A stretch of DNA of 64,000 bases from Bacteroidales bacterium. GTDB lineage: Bacteria; Bacteroidota; Bacteroidia; Bacteroidales; Muribaculaceae. The stretch spans positions 62,001-126,000 of the forward strand of contig SUXJ01000007.1 in assembly GCA_015061005.1 (NCBI GenBank), written 5' to 3'. A model generated the notes under the pieces. That model was given only the letters and a program-made list of their open reading frames with translations. It did no database searches and had not been told where the DNA came from. Below, one piece after another: positions 54,990 to 61,534 of the stretch (positions within the stretch are counted from its first letter, which is position 1; each line of letters starts with the position of its first letter). A program made the position numbers and the translations under genes.

Positions 54990-56333
54990 ATGAAAGCAAT
55001 AGAAGTAATCGACGAACTCCGCCGTCGTTTTCCGAATGAGCCCGAATATATTCAGGCAGTAGAAGAAGTTCTGTCAACAATTGAAGATACATACAATCAA
55101 TATCCGGAATTTGAACGCTATAATCTGATTGAACGCCTGTGCATACCCGACCGTATTTTCTCATTTCGCGTTTCATGGGTAGATGACTCGGGTAAGGTTC
55201 GCACAAACATGGGCTATCGCGTTCAGCACAACAATGCCATCGGCCCATACAAAGGCGGAATCCGATTTCATAGCTCCGTTAACTTATCGATTCTGAAATT
55301 CCTCGCTTTTGAGCAAACATTTAAGAATTCACTGACCACTCTCGCCATGGGCGGAGCAAAAGGTGGCTCCGATTTCTCGCCTCGCGGCAAGAGCGACATG
55401 GAGATTATGCGCTTCTGCCAAGCCTACATCACAGAGTTATGGCGTCACATTGGAGCTGACACCGACGTGCCAGCAGGCGACATCGGCGTTGGAGGACGTG
55501 AAGTCGGCTACATGTATGGTTACTATAAAAAAATGGCTCGCGAATTCACCGGCACTTTCACCGGCAAAGGTCGCGAATTTGGCGGCTCCCTCGTGCGCCC
55601 GGAAGCCACAGGCTACGGCAACTGCTACTTCCTGCTCAATATGCTTGCCACTCGCGGCATTGATATACGCGAAAAGCGTGTTGCCATTTCCGGCTCGGGA
55701 AATGTTGCAACCTACACTGCCAAGAAACTCATGGAACTGGGGGCTGTGGTTGTGAGCATGAGCGACAGCGATGGTTCAATCTATGCCGCCAATGGTCTGA
55801 CTCAAGAACAGCTCGACTTCATCTTTGAATTGAAAAACGTGATGCGCGGACGCATTCGTGAAGCCGCCGAAGAATATCCCGAAACCATTCAATACTTCCC
55901 CGGCGAACGCCCGTGGCACATCGCCAAGTGCGACATCGCAATGCCTTCTGCCACCCAAAATGAAATCGACGGCGATGATGCGCGCGCTCTGCTTGCTCAA
56001 GGAGTAATCGCCGTGAGCGAAGGTGCAAACATGCCCTCCACCCCGGAAGCAATCAAGGAATTTCTCAACGCAAAAATTCTCTATGCTCCCGGCAAGGCCG
56101 CAAACGCCGGCGGCGTATCGGTCAGCGGACTCGAAATGGCTCAAAACTCCCAGAAACTCTCTTGGAGTGCAGCTGAAGTAGATGCCAAACTAAAAGAAAT
56201 CATGGCGTCTATCCACGAAGCATGCCGCGAATTCGGACAAGAAGACGGCGGATACATCAACTACGTTAAGGGAGCGAACGTGGCCGGATTCATGAAAGTG
56301 GCTCGCGCAATGATGGCTCAGGGCATAATTTGA
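54990..56333 (+). CDS. gdhA: NADP-specific glutamate dehydrogenase
   Basis: The 447-aa enzyme makes glutamate from 2-oxoglutarate and ammonia, the main ammonia-assimilating step in many gut Bacteroidales. The hexameric GDH signatures are clear: GPYKGGIRFHSSVNLSILKF, TTLAMGGAKGGSDF (catalytic Lys), ADTDVPAGDIGVGGREVGYM and the NADP-binding VAISGSGNVATYTA. It is monocistronic with its own promoter. Confidence 0.97.
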   Translation: MKAIEVIDELRRRFPNEPEYIQAVEEVLSTIEDTYNQYPEFERYNLIERLCIPDRIFSFRVSWVDDSGKVRTNMGYRVQHNNAIGPYKGGIRFHSSVNLSILKFLAFEQTFKNSLTTLAMGGAKGGSDFSPRGKSDMEIMRFCQAYITELWRHIGADTDVPAGDIGVGGREVGYMYGYYKKMAREFTGTFTGKGREFGGSLVRPEATGYGNCYFLLNMLATRGIDIREKRVAISGSGNVATYTAKKLMELGAVVVSMSDSDGSIYAANGLTQEQLDFIFELKNVMRGRIREAAEEYPETIQYFPGERPWHIAKCDIAMPSATQNEIDGDDARALLAQGVIAVSEGANMPSTPEAIKEFLNAKILYAPGKAANAGGVSVSGLEMAQNSQKLSWSAAEVDAKLKEIMASIHEACREFGQEDGGYINYVKGANVAGFMKVARAMMAQGII

Positions 56334-56361
56334 AGATTTTTTTGAAAAAAATCCCCAAAAG

Positions 56362-56393
56362 TTTGCACAATTGAAAAACTCTCGCTAACTTTG
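56362..56393 (+). promoter_or_regulatory. Promoter of the tRNA-Asn pair
   Basis: TTTG (56362-56365), 20 nt, TAACTTTG (56386-56393), then CAGCGCA, the same start-region string as tRNA-Ala and RNA2. Confidence 0.75.
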
Positions 56394-56434
56394 CAGCGCA
56401 ATTACGGAAACGACCGTAAGTTGGCGAGAAAAAT

Positions 56435-56508
56435 GCTTCAGTAGCTCAGTTGGTTAGAGCACCTGACTGTTAATCAGGGGGTCGTTGGTTCAAGCCCATC
56501 CTGAAGCG
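56435..56508 (+). tRNA. tRNA-Asn (anticodon GTT), copy 1
   Basis: Acceptor GCTTCAG/CTGAAGC, D-arm GCTC..GAGC, anticodon stem CCTGA/TCAGG with loop CTGTTAA, T-arm GTTGG-TTCAAGC-CCATC. The T stem has one T:T mismatch at its second pair. Discriminator G; no encoded CCA. 74 nt. Confidence 0.95.
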
Positions 56509-56537
56509 CAAAATAAACATTCTTTCAAAATAACTTT

Positions 56538-56611
56538 GCTTCAGTAGCTCAGTTGGTTAGAGCACCTGACTGTTAATCAGGGGGTCGTTGGTTCAAGCCC
56601 ATCCTGAAGCG
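56538..56611 (+). tRNA. tRNA-Asn (anticodon GTT), copy 2
   Basis: Identical to copy 1 over its whole length, including the T-stem mismatch, with a 29-bp spacer between them. Tandem duplication of the gene is the simplest origin. Confidence 0.95.
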
Positions 56612-56690
56612 CAAAACTCCACCACTCTCGGTGGAGTTTTTTTTGCACCTTTTTTACGAAAATCTACGCTTTCACCCTCCATACCCTTCG

Positions 56691-56698
56691 TAACTTTG
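56691..56698 (+). promoter_or_regulatory. -7 box of RNA1, copy B
   Basis: TAACTTTG in the same CCCTTCGTAACTTTGCA context as copy A. Confidence 0.55.
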
Positions 56699-56704
56699 CA
56701 ACAT

Positions 56705-56866
56705 CCAAATGTCAAAGTTAGTACATTGAAATGTTGGAACAAGAGGGTGAATGATCCGTCCCGGTCATTCCAAACACGCCGCCGGGTAGGCCGCGGTCGG
56801 CAAAAACTCAAGGGGGACTCTGTCAGTGCAAGCCTGGGAAACTCGCACCGACCGAGTCCCCCTTTT
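56705..56866 (+). ncRNA. Structured RNA candidate RNA1, copy B
   Basis: The GAGGGTGAATGATCCGTCCC core and its downstream part match copy A almost exactly over about 60 nt. Helix a is CGGTCGG (56794-56800) with CCGACCG (56848-56854). Helix b is GGGGGACTC (56812-56820) with GAGTCCCCC (56854-56862), then TTTT. Copy A has GGTGGCTC/GAGCCGCC at helix b, so both sides changed together. The central hairpin differs similarly (GTGCAAG/CTCGCAC here, TGCAAG/CTTGCG in copy A). Confidence 0.5.
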
Positions 56867-56963
56867 GTCATCTCCGTCTCAATCCACTTAAAACACATTA
56901 GCCCCATAAATCACATAAATTTTAAAAATCATATACACTCTTTCCGATTTCACATTTTTTCAC

Positions 56964-56971
56964 TAACTTTG
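56964..56971 (+). promoter_or_regulatory. -7 box of RNA2, copy B
   Basis: TAACTTTG followed by CAGCGCAGACCGCAC, matching copy A except for one base inside the box spacer. Confidence 0.6.
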
Positions 56972-57062
56972 CAGCGCAGACCGCACTGCAGAAGCCCGGT
57001 CATGGGCATTGTGGGAGGGTCGGCAGACATAATGATTAGAAAGCGTTTACTCAACGCTCTTT
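56972..57062 (+). ncRNA. Small RNA candidate RNA2, copy B
   Basis: Shares AGACCGCAC.GCAGAAGCCCGG, TCATGGGC and GAGGGTCGGC with copy A. Its terminator hairpin (AGCGTT-TACTC-AACGCT, 57042-57058) is identical, but the T-run after it is broken (CTTTCTTGG), so readthrough into RNA3 is possible. Confidence 0.45.
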
Positions 57063-57090
57063 CTTGGCTTTTCGAAATCTGGTAAATTTC

Positions 57091-57278
57091 AATCACAGTC
57101 AGGTTAGATGCAGCGGTAGATGCCTTTGTGGATATGTATAAATATTGATTAACGCGATAGCGCTAATCCGTATCTCATATTCAGCGTGGGCTTCTGCGTT
57201 GCTCGTTCTACTGTGATGGGCATACCAGAGCCTCGAAAAGCGGGACGAGTAACAAGTACAGACTCTCACGCTTTTTTT
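57091..57278 (+). ncRNA. Third structured RNA candidate (RNA3) upstream of the LRR genes
   Basis: About 188 nt ending in T7. Predicted helices: GATTA.CGC/GCG.TAATC around a GATA loop (57147-57168); an 11-bp helix 57198-57208 with 57243-57253 (two G-T pairs); ATCACAGT (57092-57099) with ACTGTGAT (57210-57217), which would form a pseudoknot with the previous helix; and AGCGTG (57183-57188) with CACGCT (57267-57272) just before the T-run. It may be a separate RNA or a leader of the LRR gene at 57322. A weak box TAAATTTC lies at 57083. Family unknown. Confidence 0.4.
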
Positions 57279-57321
57279 ATTTCTCGCCTAAATCCGGAGC
57301 GTCTATAAGGCAAAACATTCA

Positions 57322-58644
57322 ATGCTTATGCATACCTTAAAACACATCATCACGGCAGCCATGCTCCTATGCACTGCCACAGCCTTCGCCTATGACTTCG
57401 AAGTCAACGGCATCTATTACAACATCATCTCCGACTCCGAAGTCGAAGTAACCAACGGAGAAAATGCCTATGCTGGCGAAATAATAATCCCCGAAACTGT
57501 AACTTATTCCGAATACTCTACTTCGCCCCTTAAAGTCACTGCAATCGGTGGGGCCGCATTTCTTGGTTGCAGCAGCCTTACGTCAATTGAGATCCCTAAT
57601 AGCGTTACCACTATCAAGGGGAATGCATTTGACTTTTGCATCAGTCTTACGTCAATTGACATTCCTAATAGCGTTACCACTATCGAAAAATATGCCTTTT
57701 ATCGATGCAGATCTTTGGCACAAATTGAAATTCCTAATAGCGTTTCCACTATCGGCAATGGAGCATTTAGTCAATGTAGCAGCCTCACGTCAATTGAGAT
57801 CCCTAATAGCGTTACTGCTATCGGTTATTCCGCATTTCTTGGTTGCGGCAGCCTCACGTCAATTGAAATTCCTAATAGCGTTACTGCTATCGGTCATTCC
57901 GCATTTCGTGGTTGCGGCAGCCTCACGTCAATTAAAATTTCCAATAACATAACCTCTCTTCCCAGTGATATTTTTCGTGGATGCAATGGCTTGACATCAA
58001 TTGACATTCCCAATAGCGTAACCAATATTGATGATTATGCATTTGGCGATTGCACTAGCCTTACATCAATTACGATTCCTAATAGCGTAACCATTATCGA
58101 TGTTTTCGCATTTTACGGATGCACTAGCCTTACATCAATTAAGATTCCTAATAGCGTAACCTATATTCATGATGGCGCATTTTACGGATGCACTAACCTG
58201 ACATCAATTGAATTGCCCAATAGCATAACCAAACTTTCTCCTGTTACTTTTGCTAATTGCAGTGGCCTAATCTCAATTAGATTACCCAGCAACATCGGTG
58301 CAATTGGGGATGGAGCTTGCTATAATTGTAGTAATTTACAACACATATACTGTCTACGTGAAGTTCCTGCTGCGTGTTTGATGGAGGATAGAGGATGTTT
58401 TCAAGGCGTCCCGGTTGAAACCTGCGTACTGCACGTGCCGGCAGGCTGTGTTGAGGCGTATCAAGCTGCCGACGGTTGGAAAGACTTCGTAAACATCGTG
58501 GGCGACGCAGCCGGCATCGAAAACGTCACAACCGCTGACGGTCCGGCGGAATACTTCGACCTGCAGGGCAGAAAAGTCACCGCCCCATCCAACGGTATCT
58601 TCATCAAAAAACAAGGCAACTCCACCTCAAAAATCAAACTCTAA
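57322..58644 (+). CDS. BspA-type LRR protein with sorting-like tail, LRR-1
   Basis: The 440-aa protein has a signal peptide (MLMHTLKHIITAAMLLCTATAFA; MHTLK at 57328 is a possible alternative start). A short beta region DFEVNGIYYNIISDSEVEV follows, then about 12 LRR_5 repeats (SIEIPNSVTTIGxxAFxxCxSL). A capping segment is HVPAGCVEAYQAADGW and the tail is YFDLQGRKVTAPSNGIFIKKQG. The tail resembles those of putative T9SS cargo in Muribaculaceae. It is the first of three adjacent LRR genes. From residue about 33 on it is identical to the second. Confidence 0.85.
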   Translation: MLMHTLKHIITAAMLLCTATAFAYDFEVNGIYYNIISDSEVEVTNGENAYAGEIIIPETVTYSEYSTSPLKVTAIGGAAFLGCSSLTSIEIPNSVTTIKGNAFDFCISLTSIDIPNSVTTIEKYAFYRCRSLAQIEIPNSVSTIGNGAFSQCSSLTSIEIPNSVTAIGYSAFLGCGSLTSIEIPNSVTAIGHSAFRGCGSLTSIKISNNITSLPSDIFRGCNGLTSIDIPNSVTNIDDYAFGDCTSLTSITIPNSVTIIDVFAFYGCTSLTSIKIPNSVTYIHDGAFYGCTNLTSIELPNSITKLSPVTFANCSGLISIRLPSNIGAIGDGACYNCSNLQHIYCLREVPAACLMEDRGCFQGVPVETCVLHVPAGCVEAYQAADGWKDFVNIVGDAAGIENVTTADGPAEYFDLQGRKVTAPSNGIFIKKQGNSTSKIKL

Positions 58645-60095
58645 ACAGGTATGAAACTAAAATCATTAGTAGCATCTATAATGTGCTGCATGGCTGCCAC
58701 AGCCTTCGCCCAAGACTTCGAAGTCAACGGCATCTACTACAACATCATCTCCGACTCCGAAGTCGAAGTAACCAACGGAGAAAATGCCTATGCTGGCGAA
58801 ATAATAATCCCCGAAACTGTAACTTATTCCGAATACTCTACTTCGCCCCTTAAAGTCACTGCAATCGGTGGGGCCGCATTTCTTGGTTGCAGCAGCCTTA
58901 CGTCAATTGAGATCCCTAATAGCGTTACCACTATCAAGGGGAATGCATTTGACTTTTGCATCAGTCTTACGTCAATTGACATTCCTAATAGCGTTACCAC
59001 TATCGAAAAATATGCCTTTTATCGATGCAGATCTTTGGCACAAATTGAAATTCCTAATAGCGTTTCCACTATCGGCAATGGAGCATTTAGTCAATGTAGC
59101 AGCCTCACGTCAATTGAGATCCCTAATAGCGTTACTGCTATCGGTTATTCCGCATTTCTTGGTTGCGGCAGCCTCACGTCAATTGAAATTCCTAATAGCG
59201 TTACTGCTATCGGTCATTCCGCATTTCGTGGTTGCGGCAGCCTCACGTCAATTAAAATTTCCAATAACATAACCTCTCTTCCCAGTGATATTTTTCGTGG
59301 ATGCAATGGCTTGACATCAATTGACATTCCCAATAGCGTAACCAATATTGATGATTATGCATTTGGCGATTGCACTAGCCTTACATCAATTACGATTCCT
59401 AATAGCGTAACCATTATCGATGTTTTCGCATTTTACGGATGCACTAGCCTTACATCAATTAAGATTCCTAATAGCGTAACCTATATTCATGATGGCGCAT
59501 TTTACGGATGCACTAACCTGACATCAATTGAATTGCCCAATAGCATAACCAAACTTTCTCCTGTTACTTTTGCTAATTGCAGTGGCCTAATCTCAATTAG
59601 ATTACCCAGCAACATCGGTGCAATTGGGGATGGAGCTTGCTATAATTGTAGTAATTTACAACACATATACTGTCTACGTGAAGTTCCTGCTGCGTGTTTG
59701 ATGGAGGATAGAGGATGTTTTCAAGGCGTCCCGGTTGAAACCTGCGTACTGCACGTGCCGGCAGGCTGTGTTGAGGCGTATCAAGCTGCCGACGGTTGGA
59801 AAGACTTCGTAAACATCGTGGGCGACGCAGCCGGCATCGAAAACGTCACAACCGCTGACGGTCCGGCGGAATACTTCGACCTGCAGGGCAGAAAAGTCAC
59901 CGCCCCATCCAACGGTATCTTCATCAAAAAACAAGGCAACTCCACCTCAAAAATCAAACTCTAAACAGGTATGAAACTAAAATCATTAGTAGCATCTATA
60001 ATGTGCTGCATGGCTGCCACAGCCTTCGCCCAAGACTTCGAAGTCAACGGCATCTACTACAACATCATCTCCGACTCCGAAGTCGAAGTAACCAA
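57418..60095 (+). repeat. Perfect tandem duplication, period 1320 bp, covering the LRR genes
   Basis: Positions 57418-58775 read the same as 58738-60095, base for base (1358 bases), when I compare lines at an offset of 1320. Left of 57418 the copies diverge (TATTAC against TACTAC at 57417). Right of 58775 they diverge at ACCAACGG against ACCAAAAA. The second copy thus has the N-terminus of the third gene and the body of the first, as expected from unequal crossover in the shared signal and beta region. Confidence 0.95.
58651..59964 (+). CDS. BspA-type LRR protein with sorting-like tail, LRR-2 (duplicate)
   Basis: The 437-aa protein has the signal peptide of LRR-3 (MKLKSLVASIMCCMAATAFAQ) followed by a body identical to LRR-1. 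It starts 6 bp after LRR-1, so the three genes form an operon. Repeats, cap and tail are as in LRR-1. The hybrid structure shows it arose by recombination between LRR-1 and LRR-3 rather than by slow divergence. The identical copy could also be a collapse or expansion artefact of assembly. Confidence 0.85.
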   Translation: MKLKSLVASIMCCMAATAFAQDFEVNGIYYNIISDSEVEVTNGENAYAGEIIIPETVTYSEYSTSPLKVTAIGGAAFLGCSSLTSIEIPNSVTTIKGNAFDFCISLTSIDIPNSVTTIEKYAFYRCRSLAQIEIPNSVSTIGNGAFSQCSSLTSIEIPNSVTAIGYSAFLGCGSLTSIEIPNSVTAIGHSAFRGCGSLTSIKISNNITSLPSDIFRGCNGLTSIDIPNSVTNIDDYAFGDCTSLTSITIPNSVTIIDVFAFYGCTSLTSIKIPNSVTYIHDGAFYGCTNLTSIELPNSITKLSPVTFANCSGLISIRLPSNIGAIGDGACYNCSNLQHIYCLREVPAACLMEDRGCFQGVPVETCVLHVPAGCVEAYQAADGWKDFVNIVGDAAGIENVTTADGPAEYFDLQGRKVTAPSNGIFIKKQGNSTSKIKL

Positions 60096-61410
60096 AAATT
60101 CCGATTGGTTCAGTAATGAATATGCCGGCGACATTGTAATTCCTGAAACTGTTACTTATTTCAACAAAACTTACAATGTAACCAAGATCGCAGGTCAAGC
60201 TTTCATGCACAGTGGTATAACCTCAATCACAATCGACAACAATGTTAAAGAAATTGGCGAAAGCGCATTTGCACTGAGTACAAATTTAACAACAGCAAAA
60301 CTTCCAGATGGTATTCAAAGCATTAGCAATGAGATGTTCCATGGTTGCAGCTTAACTGCTATCCATATTCCCGAGAGTGTTACTCAGATTGGTTATTCAG
60401 CATTCTTTGAGTGCGACTTTGAAGAAGTGAATATTCCGAATAGTGTTACTAAAATCGGGTTTAGTGCATTTGATTGTTGTCATAATTTAACTTCGATAAA
60501 CATTCCATGCGGCGTTACGATTATTGAATACAGAACATTTTATAATTGCTCATCTTTGGCATCAGTTACAATTCCTGAAAGCGTTACGGAGATACAGGAC
60601 GAAGCATTCAGTTTTTGTAAAAATTTAACGTCAATATATATTCCAGAGAAAGTTTCAAACATCGGGAATAGAGCCTTTCAATCTTCAGGTTTAGCATCGG
60701 TAACACTGCCTGCGAATTTAAGCGAAATCGGCTCATACACTTTCCACAATACTCCATTTTATAACAATTTACCTGATGGCACCGTATATTTAGGCAAGAT
60801 TCTTTACTCATATAAAGGAGAAATGCCGGAAAACGCCTCAATTTCTATCAAAGAAGGAACGTTCAGTATAAGCGGCAATGCTTTTTACAACTGCATAAAT
60901 TTGACTGCAGTTAACATTCCCAACACCGTTAAAAATATCGGAATGTACGCTTTCGCTGGATGTAGCAACCTGAAATCTGTCGAAATTCCTAATGGCATAA
61001 CCGTTTTAGACGAATGCGTTTTCTCCGGATGCAGCAGCTTGAAAACAATCACTATTCCCGAAAGCGTTACTTCCTTTAATTGGCGAGCAATGGCAAATTG
61101 CTCAGCATTAGAACACATCTATAATCATGCAAAAACTCCTGCGTATTGTTCCGAAGGTGTCTTTGAAAATACTCCGGTCGAAACTTGCGTCCTTCACGTG
61201 CCCACCGGCTGCATCGATGCTTATCGTGCGGAAGAATCCAATTGGAACCAATTTAAAATCATCGTTGATGACGCTGCCGGCATCGAAGACGTTACAACCG
61301 CTGACGGTCCGGCGGAATACTTCGACCTGCAGGGCAGAAAAGTCACCGACCCATCCAACGGCATCTTCATCAAAAAGCAAGGCAACTCCACAGAGAAAGT
61401 ATTGCTATAA
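59971..61410 (+). CDS. BspA-type LRR protein with sorting-like tail, LRR-3
   Basis: The 479-aa protein has the same signal peptide and first 42 or so residues as LRR-2. Its LRR body is distinct (for example ITIDNNVKEIGESAFALSTNL, IHIPESVTQIGYSAFFEC) with a non-LRR insert around residue 265 (FYNNLPDGTVYLGKILYSYKG). The cap HVPTGCIDAYRAEESNW and tail YFDLQGRKVTDPSNGIFIKKQG match the other two. It is last in the operon and is followed by a terminator. Confidence 0.85.
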   Translation: MKLKSLVASIMCCMAATAFAQDFEVNGIYYNIISDSEVEVTKNSDWFSNEYAGDIVIPETVTYFNKTYNVTKIAGQAFMHSGITSITIDNNVKEIGESAFALSTNLTTAKLPDGIQSISNEMFHGCSLTAIHIPESVTQIGYSAFFECDFEEVNIPNSVTKIGFSAFDCCHNLTSINIPCGVTIIEYRTFYNCSSLASVTIPESVTEIQDEAFSFCKNLTSIYIPEKVSNIGNRAFQSSGLASVTLPANLSEIGSYTFHNTPFYNNLPDGTVYLGKILYSYKGEMPENASISIKEGTFSISGNAFYNCINLTAVNIPNTVKNIGMYAFAGCSNLKSVEIPNGITVLDECVFSGCSSLKTITIPESVTSFNWRAMANCSALEHIYNHAKTPAYCSEGVFENTPVETCVLHVPTGCIDAYRAEESNWNQFKIIVDDAAGIEDVTTADGPAEYFDLQGRKVTDPSNGIFIKKQGNSTEKVLL

Positions 61411-61429
61411 TCCGATAATATGAAAAACA

Positions 61430-61471
61430 ATTCGGGCTGAGCGCATCACGCACTCCGCCCGAATGTTTTTT
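61430..61471 (+). terminator. Terminator after the LRR operon
   Basis: ATTCGGGC (61430-61437) and GCCCGAAT (61457-61464) with a 19-nt loop, then GTTTTTT. Confidence 0.8.
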
Positions 61472-61534
61472 ACAATGCAAAGTCAAAACTTATATAACTC
61501 ACTCTGCAAGAAACTCCTCACTCTTATTTGCACA

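Larger units (their letters stand above)
56334..57321. other. Nearly 1-kb region without protein genes: tRNA-Asn pair, RNA cassette B and RNA3
   Basis: The region holds the tRNA-Asn promoter and two tRNA-Asn genes, then the second copy of the RNA1/RNA2 cassette and a further structured-RNA candidate ending in T7 at 57278. The listed ORFs at 56588 and 56593 overlap the tRNA and the RNA cores and are shadows. Confidence 0.75.

Noticed and set aside
56531-56538. TAACTTTG directly before the second tRNA-Asn
   Set aside because: The box overlaps the first base of the mature tRNA, so it cannot be its own promoter; probably chance in a spacer.
56588-57085. 165-aa and 104-aa ORFs over RNA cassette B
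   Set aside because: They start inside or next to tRNA-Asn, have no family features, and the frame is not kept in cassette A.
57541-59640. Regularly spaced short DNA repeats that could suggest a CRISPR array
   Set aside because: The repeats are 69-bp LRR codon units in an open frame with no unique spacers, and no cas gene is near.
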